From: Bimuria novae-zelandiae CBS 107.79 | Lineage: Eukaryota; Ascomycota; Dothideomycetes; Pleosporales; Didymosphaeriaceae | DNA length: 64,000 nt | NCBI GenBank assembly: GCA_010015655.1 | Contig: ML976687.1 | Location: 163,936 to 227,935, forward strand | Direction of reading: 5' to 3' | Shown here: piece after piece, positions 57,216-64,000 of the stretch | How positions within the stretch are numbered: position 1 is the stretch's first letter | How the letters are laid out: each line of letters opens with the position of its first letter | The notes under the pieces: model-generated | Told to the model about the DNA's origin: nothing | Database searches by the model: none | What the model saw: only the letters and a program-made list of their open reading frames with translations | Made by a program: the position numbers and the translations under genes

Positions 57216-58697
57216 AATAAGAATAGGGCGTTAGTTTTCCTTAGTATTAGTCTTAGTATTAGTCCTTAGAACCTTCCTAGGTCTTCCTCTTAGTTTTTAG
57301 TCTGGCATTGTGTTCTGTGTCCCTTATAGTCTAGCTGGGATATTTTGCAGTCGTAGTTTAACTTTTCCTCTAGGGGTGTTTTCGTCTACTAACAATTAGC
57401 TTGTTCTTAATGTGTACCCTAGCTTTGGCGAATAGAACTTAAACTGCTTGTTTATTATCTTAGAATAGCCTATAAATACTCTAACTCTGCCGCAGTCTAT
57501 AAGCTTGTCGTGTCGTTAATCTGCTAGAATTATCTTAGGGTAAATATAGGAGTAGCACTTACTCCCCTATACACAGATGTAGTTAATAGATAGCGTCTTT
57601 CCTGTAAAAGCCTCTTCAGGGCTGACTTGCTTTCTATTAATTATAGGTCCTATATTAGTGCAGTTTCGCATGTATGTGTCTGCCTCCATAGCTTTGTCCT
57701 AGAACTTAATTAGTAGACTAGCGTCCTTAAGCATTGCTCTTATATTAGCTTCTATAGTTTAGATATTTTGCTTAGCTAGTCTATTTTAATATAATAACGT
57801 AATTATAGTAGGCTATAGTTCTACTCCTTGTATAACTCTCTATTCCTTAACTTATTATAAGAGTTCTAGTGCGTTATTAGTCCTAGCAGCTTTAACCTTT
57901 TCGTTAGTTTAATATTTAATAAAGGTCTTCTAGACTTTAAGTTCCTTTTGTGCGTCTCCCTTATACTTTAATAGGATAACCTAGTTCTTTCGCGTGTAGC
58001 TATTAATAATAAGGAGGAACTATTAGTTTCCTCTTAGAGATATTAGAAAGGGTCCTGTAATATTAAACTATATTAAAGCTAGCTTTATAGCCTTGTGCTC
58101 TCTTAGCTACTTAAGGATGCTATTTCTTATCTTTATTAAGGCGCAGACTTCGCAGAGTTCTATCTTTTCTGGCACTTAAATCTTCTTCTGGAGGGTTATG
58201 ACTTCGTGGAGCTTCGCGATCTTTGCAAGCCCCAGGTGTGCGAAGCGTCTATAATATAGCAAGTATCTCTCTTTTTCACTAGCCTTAAATTCTGTTTCGT
58301 TAAATTCTGCTAGTGTATGCTATTCTGTGCTTAGGAATACTGTCTCTTGGTATCTATTATCAATGTGTAACACTATATAGAGGCCGTTGTCTATAGTTGC
58401 TTTAATAATTGTCTTCTTTCCTAGTTTAAAACGCAGTGTATTTAAGTTAAATTAACTCTTTAGGCCTGCTACGCAAATTCGTCTCCCTAATAATAGATTA
58501 ACTCTAAGATTAGGTATAAGTAGTACATCTAAAAGCTATGTTAAGGACCTATCTTTATACACTACTTAAGCTTCTCCCTTCTAGTCTGCATATAACTCTC
58601 CCCCTCTAACCTAAACAAGTCTTCGCTTAATCTTAATTATCTATCTAAACAATAAGGGTTAGTTAGACATGTGTAAGGAAGCGCCAGTGTCGCTAGC

Positions 58698-59789
58698 CTA
58701 GGTAGATAGAGAGGCCTTATTAACAATATCTTTTAAAAGACGGCATGTCTCAATTTCCTCGTCCTCTAAGTCTAAGGTATTAGTTAATGTCTCTAGCTCT
58801 AATTCTAACCTAGCTTCTTCTTTGGCTCTATATACTTTGCTAGTCTTTTTATTAGATTTCCTGGACTTAACAGGCAGCTTAGGTAGCTTTAGAGGGAATA
58901 GCTTCTTCTTCCTTCGCTTCTTTTTAGCTTTATATTCCCTTAGGAGCTTTCGAGCCTTTACAAGCTTTAAACAGTCTCGCATGTAGTGAAATTCGTCGCA
59001 AAAGTAGCACTAGATGCTAGACGTAGCGCTAGGTTCAGAGTCGGATAACAGCTCCCTGTTGCCTCGCTTGTGGGGCGGAACGTACTTGTGGGCTTTTCGG
59101 AATGCTGAAAGAGCTTATTTATTAGTATCTTGCTAGTCTCGGACCTCCTTCTCTTCCAGAAACTTAAGCTTTTATTTAATAGTGAGGTTAAGCTAAGCAT
59201 TTAGGGTGTCAATTATAGTCTTAAAACTTAGAGGGAGTAATCTAATAAGAATAAGTAGTAATATAGCATCTTTATAGGCTCTATTAGTGTTAGCGTTTGC
59301 TAAGACAAGCTTACGCTAGTAATCTTTTAGCTTTTCTTATAATCTAATAATTATGCTCTTAGAATCGAATGTAAATGTCTAGATCCTAGTTATGTACATG
59401 TTGGCAGCAATAGCGTTAGCTTAGGTGTACTTCTTTCGCAGGTAAGCCTAGAACTAGAAGGCAGTGTTATACTTATTAACTAAGGCCTAGTTATTATTAC
59501 TAAGAGATCTAAATAAAAGGTTAATTATAATTGCCTTGTCCTCTAGGTACTTGTCTCTCTTGTTAACATTAATGCGGGCCTTAACAGTCTTGTTATCTAT
59601 AATATCTAGTCCTTTTACAGTATCTAATAGGTCTTTAGTAGTAGTAATTTGGCAGTGCTCCTCTAGGCTTCTCTTGTACACGTAAAAGACTCTTTTCCCT
59701 CTTAGCTTAACTTTGTTCCGGCGGAACTAACTATCATGATTCTCCGCTGTGAGTTTAAGAATCTCCCACTGTCCCTTCTCTTCGGCCAT
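58698..59789 (-). pseudogene. gag of the inner copia element
   Basis: ATG at 59789 opens MAEEKGQWEILKLTAENHD, typical of copia-type gag. Pieces at 59487-59681 (EEHCQITTTKDLLDTVKG) and 58967-59200 follow. The CCHC zinc knuckle reads CYFCDEFHYMRDC at about 58972-59012, spanning two listed frames. Stops from RIP and possible frameshifts break it. Confidence 0.8.
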
Positions 59790-59827
59790 TATATGTGTTC
59801 GGACGTGAGGAGGCTCACATGTGTCGA

Positions 59828-59975
59828 TTGCAGGCGATGCGGGCGATGCGGGCGATGCAGGCGGTGCAGGTGGTGCAGACGATGCAGGCGATGCAGGCGA
59901 TGCAGGCGATGCAGGCGATGCAGGCGATGCAGGCGATGAGGTAATGCAGGCGATGCGTTATGCTGCAGGCGGTGC
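59828..59975. repeat. 9-bp minisatellite (GATGCAGGC-type) in the copia leader
   Basis: Sixteen or so units of GATGCAGGC / GATGCGGGC / GGTGCAGGT lie in the leader before gag. The Arg/Cys-rich plus-strand frame here is an artefact. CpA is kept in the array although neighbouring sequence is RIP-altered. Confidence 0.9.
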
Positions 59976-60225
59976 AGTCGTTGTCAATTCTCGAGCGTAG
60001 AGAAGGTGTGTATAGGTGAAGTTAATTCCTGCTTGAATCTAAGTCCTGCGCGACTCTAGTCAATAACTAATTCCTTTCGCGAATTATAGCTAAGTCCTGC
60101 GTAACTCTTAAGATTTAATTCCTTCTTAAATCTAAGTCCTGCGTAACTTTAGTAGTAACTAATTTTTTTCGTGAATCGTAGCTAAGTCCTGCGCGACTCT
60201 AGAGAAACAATAACGTTAATTAGTA

Positions 60226-60240
60226 ACTAGGCTTATAACC
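60226..60240 (-). other. primer-binding site of the inner copia (half initiator tRNA type)
   Basis: Directly after the 5' LTR the minus strand reads GGTTATAAGCCTAG. This differs by C/T and G/A changes from GGTTATGAGCCCAG, the complement of the initiator-Met tRNA anticodon arm used as half-molecule primer by copia-type elements. Confidence 0.7.
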
Positions 60241-60482
60241 TATTAGAACAAGATCCCTCTAGTAGTATAACTACTATAAATAACTAAGTAGGTAAGGGAT
60301 AAGGCGGGGTGGCTACAACATATTATATTAACTATCGTGTATAGCGTCCTAGATTAAACAAGCTATCGTGAGGTACAATCTGTACAATTAAGCAGGGACC
60401 ACTAGGCTTGGCACTCTTCTGTATAGCAAGTACCACAAGCCTACCTTCCACCAATCTGGACTGAACCCATATATTCTCAACA
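60241..60482 (-). repeat. inner copia 5' LTR
   Basis: 242 bp, paired with 54921-55162, followed by the target duplication CTATA. Confidence 0.93.
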
Positions 60483-60517
60483 CTATAGTTAAATTAAGCA
60501 TAGGCTAAGCTTATAAC

Positions 60518-60669
60518 TATAAGGGATTAGAAAGGTAGTATATAAGAATAAAAGACTAAGTTAATTATAATAAGCTGAACAAAGAAACCGCTTAAGTAGC
60601 AGAATCGTGATCAGCAACTAGTCTACATTAGGCTGGTTGTATCAGGTGATATCGTACTCCACTCTAACA
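60518..60669 (-). repeat. outer copia LTR, 5' copy
   Basis: 152 bp ending CTCTAACA, then the target duplication AATAT. Less RIP-altered than the left copy at its distal end. Confidence 0.9.
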
Positions 60670-61458
60670 AATATCGTCGAGATGCTCGCATTCCTACCCA
60701 AGACCAATTTTACATTTGAACAATCAAGCGCAGTTGGAGCCACCGCGGAAGAAACCTTGGCTGACACAGCCAACTGTGACCGTATCGTTATGAAAATCTG
60801 CGCGGCACAGATCGATGGAGGTACGCATACCGTCCACGTCCTCAACGATGTCTTGAATTTCTATGGCTTACAGACTCCGCAGGGCGCACGCACTTTGCCG
60901 GTGGAATTCCTCTGGGAGGTTTTAGAGGGAACGTTGAGGGCGCTGTGCTTTCTGCACTTCGGCGTCCAAGACATGATGCTAGATGAGCCAAACCCAAATT
61001 GGGAGCCCGTCATCCACGAGGACGTGCACTCCGAGAACGTTTTCCTCGACACAGGTGTCTCCAACTACCCCCGCATTCGGCTGGGTGACTTCGGCATCTC
61101 TCGAGCCCGAGCTGAGATCCGTGAGGAGTGGGAAATGCTTCCCGGGGAAGACTTTCCGGAGGGCTATGATTCCCTTGATGAATGGGAAGCAACATTCACG
61201 TCTGAGGCGGAAGACTTGGCCGGAATGATGTATCAACTATGCCACCAGCATCCCGTCGGCGATGAGTGGGAAAACGGAGAGAAGCTTGGAGGTGAGACGT
61301 GGAGGGAGGGACTGTCGGAAGATTTGCGGCGAGTGCTGCAGCCTCTGAATGAGTTGAAGAAGGATCTGGACCCGAGACTGCTGGAGTATACACGCCATGT
61401 TGTGAATACGAAGGCAGAACTTATCTTGGCGGGCAAGCTAACCTTCGAGGTTCTGTAG
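60670..61458 (+). pseudogene. protein kinase, 3' part
   Basis: Resumes the gene cut at 46952. With one AATAT copy removed, the junction reads GHPN|IVEMLAFLPK, in frame. The catalytic loop is HEDVHSENVFLD (about 61013-61050; the usual HRD is HED), followed by LGDFGISRA with the DFG Asp at about 61088. EAEDLAGMMYQLCHQHPVGD is the C-lobe helix region. Stop at 61456-61458. It is an unusual fungal Ser/Thr-kinase-like protein, possibly of the expanded degenerate kinase group, and is non-functional in this form because of the 13.7-kb insertion. Confidence 0.85.
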
Positions 61459-63430
61459 AAACAGGCACCACAGTCGGCTTTTCGTTCGCATCCCAGGTGT
61501 GTCGATTAATATCAGCCTCAATTTCAATAATAGGAAACCATTTTTTTTACACCCGTACCTAACCTGATTGCCTTCGTGACATGTGTTAAATAATTGTTAT
61601 TATGCCGTGCAGAATTCTCCAGTCGCTCGATACCAAGACTGTCATTTTCCTAGTTTCTAATCAAGCAGTCGAAGAGCATGTGTACAGCGGACCTGCATGC
61701 TATTACTGAAGCGATGCAGGGTCATTGGAACTTGTTCGATGGCGGTTTGAATGACCTGTGGAAAATGACGTCATCCGAGCTAAGAATAGAAACAACAACT
61801 AGTCCACCAGTGGCAGTACCTCCCCACGCCACGCATCACGAACTATACATGTCGCATCGAATATCAACATTGATGCATCTTGTCTCAAATGAACTTGGTA
61901 CCTTTTGGTGCTCCTCGCGCGGTGTGGTCGCACAACTTTATACCGGATTTTCGACCGCTCATGCAATTTCATCCCGAAACGATCTTGCATCGGCAGCGTA
62001 GGAACGCCGCGATATATTGCAACAACCTCGGTTTGGGTTCGGCATCTCAATGGAAGCCAGCCTCACCTATCCCTTTGACCGTAATGCGCACGACACACTT
62101 TTTCCGTCCCGTTCCTGCAGCAAAACGTTCTGGACGCACAAGAGATGTTTGCAATAAATCACAACCGAATCTAGGCGCTTCGGCCAGAGAACAGCGTGGG
62201 GACGTTATGCTCGTTGACAAGGGGTCACTCTGATCTGACTTCCCAAGTTAACTTGAGCTCGCGGGCTTGCCATTGCCCAGTTGTACTCACAGCGTAGAGC
62301 ATCTATAGATTGCTCGCTACAAACATTCCAAGCCAAATTTTCTGGTCGTGTTCAGCGCTGCTGCTCTGGCGTCTTGCGTCGGCTGACAGGAGAAACAGGT
62401 AAGGTACTGCACTACCGGCAGACCACGCATCCTTGCAATACTACTATGTTTCGGTCAGGCGGATCGAAACGCTTCCACGATGCTCACAATTACATTTTTG
62501 TGAATCAACCGTTTCGCGTCGAATGCAACTAGAACATCGACGGCGTTATAGCCTCTCCAAAGGAAACGACAAATTTGAGGTGGTGTTCTCGGTTTCAATG
62601 ATGCCAGCTCTATGTCCAGGACCACACCATGGCAATCCCAAAAAACCGACATGTGTAACCTTGAATTCGTTGTGTCGATCACAAAGACGCATTTCAAACA
62701 CAACTTTCAGGCGCGCGTCTGAATATGATTGCCCTTCGCTCGCATGAAGAAAATGTATCGGCGGCATTCTTCCTATACCAGGCGGGCGGTGACACTCTGT
62801 AAAGCCGATCCAGTCCGTTTCCCTGCCGATATTAAGCCTCATCTTGGAACCATGAGATTGTGTACTAAGTCGCAACACCTGCCAAGCGACTTGGCCACCG
62901 CAGGATGTACAACACGCTGACCCTAACGTAGCCACTATCAGCGGCATTTCATTGGCTCTTTCCAACAAACTGACGGGATCAAAATGTAATTAGTATACAG
63001 CATTATGGACGATCTCTCAACCTAATCTTCTCACTCTATCTCTTCCGAGCTGACTGCATCAAATCATCAGATACATGCATGCTTTCGAACGATATTGCCA
63101 GATCCGCGTGCGGCCCTACCCTTCTCCCACTCCTTCCCTGCAGCCACCAGTTCTTTAGACCTTGCCTCGCAGCTGCTGGTCATTGGCATCCTTGTGCTCG
63201 GTTGGTCGGTTCCTTAGCCTGTGCATGCATCAACCCCTCTATCTCCAGCAGTCACTATCTCGTCCATCTGGCCGCTAATGTCGTACGTGCTGCTGTCACT
63301 TGGCAGGATGATGCCACGGCAGCTTCGCACTCAGGCGCCAGCGATTACTCAGGTCCTGCATCGTATAAGACCGAGGGCGCGTTCTCCAACATGAGAACAT
63401 CTGCCAGTGATCGGACTGAGGTTTTCCATC
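61459..63430. other. two kilobases without a recognisable gene
   Basis: Normal composition. Several frames of 80-140 codons exist on both strands, but none shows motifs, a signal peptide or coherent family sequence. Possible degraded genes are not excluded. Confidence 0.4.
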
Positions 63431-63448
63431 ATGTCTGGTTGTTCGACT

Positions 63449-63631
63449 ATGCGAGGACTCCATGTTCTTTTGGCCGTGCTTAGCCTACTGAGTGCACTTT
63501 GCGCGGGGGACGCAGTGGGCGATTTGCAGACCAAGGGAATACCGGTTATCGATGCGGCAATAGCAAACTCAACGACTTGTACCAAGGACAAAGTCAAGGT
63601 CAGGAAGGAATGGTATATCTTATTCTGGATT
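63449..63631 (+). pseudogene. 5' part of a tyrosinase-like secreted protein, cut by a hAT element
   Basis: ATG 63449 (an alternative at 63431) starts MRGLHVLLAVLSLLSALCAG, a signal peptide, then GIPVIDAAIANSTTCTKDKV and VRKEW. Cys-T-x(4-5)-VRxEW is the usual opening of fungal tyrosinase domains, just before the first copper site. The copper-binding histidines are absent because the gene is broken at about 63632 by CAGCGCTGCC, the apparent hAT end. A donor-like GTATAT after GAATG suggests the insertion may lie in an intron. Confidence 0.6.
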
Positions 63632-64000
63632 CAGCGCTGCCAACGAATCGAACAGGATCCGAACAAGGTGCTTGTTCGTTCGTTCGGCCCACATACAAAT
63701 GTTCGTTCGTTCGAGACGACTCGAACAGGAGCATCTTCGAACAGTCCAACGAACGTTCGGCCGAACGTTCGTATAAAACTTTCCTAATTAGGAAGCAGGT
63801 TGGTGTTGTGGTTAAGAAACTAGCTATTGTCCACTAGCTAGATGTTTTGGCCGGCATCCTTCTTGACGACGTGTTTTGACAACGCCGTGAGGTGACTCGA
63901 TACGGCGTCTCTCGTGAGCCAGTTCTTCTGCAGTTGTAGAGCTTCGACGACGGCTGGCGATAATGAATTGCGATCGCACGTGATTGTTCTCCTAGCGGAC
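63632..64000 (-). mobile_element. hAT transposon, terminal part, runs off the right edge
   Basis: On the minus strand the C-terminus of a hAT transposase is open from the edge to TAG at 63838-63840. It reads ARRTITCDRNSLSPAVVEAL, then QLQKNWLTRDAV, the conserved dimerisation-region end. Between this and CAGCGCTGCCAACGAA at 63632 lies a subterminal region dense in CGAAC/GTTCG words, including palindromic CGAACGTTCG copies at 63669-63772, typical of hAT ends. The other end and the 8-bp target duplication lie outside the window or could not be checked. Confidence 0.8.

Larger units (their letters stand above)
54921..60482 (-). mobile_element. inner Ty1/copia element, 5562 bp
   Basis: LTRs of 242 bp (54921-55162 and 60241-60482) begin TGTTGAG on the minus strand and are flanked by CTATA at 54916-54920 and 60483-60487. 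The minus-strand order is gag, integrase, RT, RNase H, as in copia. RIP stops (TAG/TAA for Gln) and Asp-to-Asn changes are frequent, for example YVND for YVDD at about 56149-56163. RNase H and the RT tail are readable to about 55170 (KSVLGSTIIFYRGLILQSSK, ADIVTN). It inserted about 30 bp inside the right LTR of the outer element. Confidence 0.93.
46953..60669 (-). mobile_element. outer Ty1/copia element with nested insertions, 13,717 bp
   Basis: Both ends are 152-bp direct repeats (46953-47104 and 60518-60669) with TG...CA termini, RIP-changed in places, flanked by the 5-bp target duplication AATAT at 46948-46952 and 60670-60674. A primer-binding-site-like GTTATAAGCTTAG follows the right LTR on the minus strand and resembles a RIP-altered complement of the initiator-tRNA anticodon arm. 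Copia pol remains on the minus strand: RVLYRLKDA..LWHKHLK at 48201-48410, and an AEEQI..EVYERLLTPRET block near 51000. Removing the nested elements leaves about 5.7 kb, a usual copia size. Heavily RIP-bleached and dead. Confidence 0.9.

Noticed and set aside
59736..59939. Arg/Cys-repeat protein
   Set aside because: Translation of the 9-bp minisatellite in the copia leader.
62546..62968. 140-codon minus-strand frame
   Set aside because: No recognisable domain, and a competing frame exists on the other strand.

Overview
The window looks like a chromosome segment of a filamentous ascomycete, probably a dothideomycete. The reasons are short GT-AG introns (47-115 bp), typical fungal gene families (Zn2Cys6 regulator, NIP7, NOC3, NUC1, ECM14, a TcdA-type dehydratase, a Sec7 Arf-GEF) and transposons carrying the scars of repeat-induced point mutation (RIP). 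In the transposons CAA/CAG codons have become TAA/TAG and large tracts are AT-rich, while CpG is largely kept, so the mutated context looks like CpA. No taxon can be named from the sequence alone.

Layout. 1-5.6 kb is a RIP-damaged LINE (Tad1/I type) abutting a pogo-type DNA transposon. 6-7.2 kb holds a phosphotransferase-type pseudogene and a NACHT-protein-like fragment. 7.56-10.09 kb is a TIR element with a TA target duplication and a RIP-bleached core. 10.3-13.7 kb holds a gene with one internal stop and a secreted-protein gene relic split by a SINE-like insertion. 13.7-22.4 kb carries a beta-lactamase/transesterase-type hydrolase, a Zn2Cys6 regulator, a second pogo copy, a damaged UstYa-like membrane protein and a short-chain dehydrogenase. 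23.1-29.9 kb holds a Sec7/PH Arf-GEF and, divergently, the pseudo-carboxypeptidase ECM14. 30.2-37.1 kb is a gene-free array of short repeats and promoter-like leaders that I cannot assign to a known class. 37.4-45.1 kb is a compact housekeeping block: TcdA-type protein and NUC1 (divergent, both expected at mitochondria), a pair of small paralogues, and NOC3 and NIP7 (divergent, both 60S ribosome biogenesis). 46.7-61.5 kb is a protein-kinase gene split by a 13.7-kb nest of transposons: an outer copia element with 152-bp LTRs, inside which sit a 1.85-kb Fot1/Molly-like element, two solo LTRs and a second copia element with 242-bp LTRs. The window ends with the 5' part of a tyrosinase-like gene cut by a hAT element that runs off the right edge.

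How it fits together. Intact housekeeping genes alternate with repeat islands. Several accessory genes (kinase, tyrosinase-like, secreted protein, UstYa-like, phosphotransferase-like) are broken by insertions, frameshifts or single stops, as expected where transposition and RIP act on non-essential genes. The hydrolase, regulator, UstYa-like protein and dehydrogenase could be the remains of a small secondary-metabolite locus, but no backbone synthase is present. The most unusual feature is the 30.2-37.1 kb array, where a TATA / CTTCTTCAC / GACTAAAA layout recurs at similar spacing at least six times between CATG-starting monomers.
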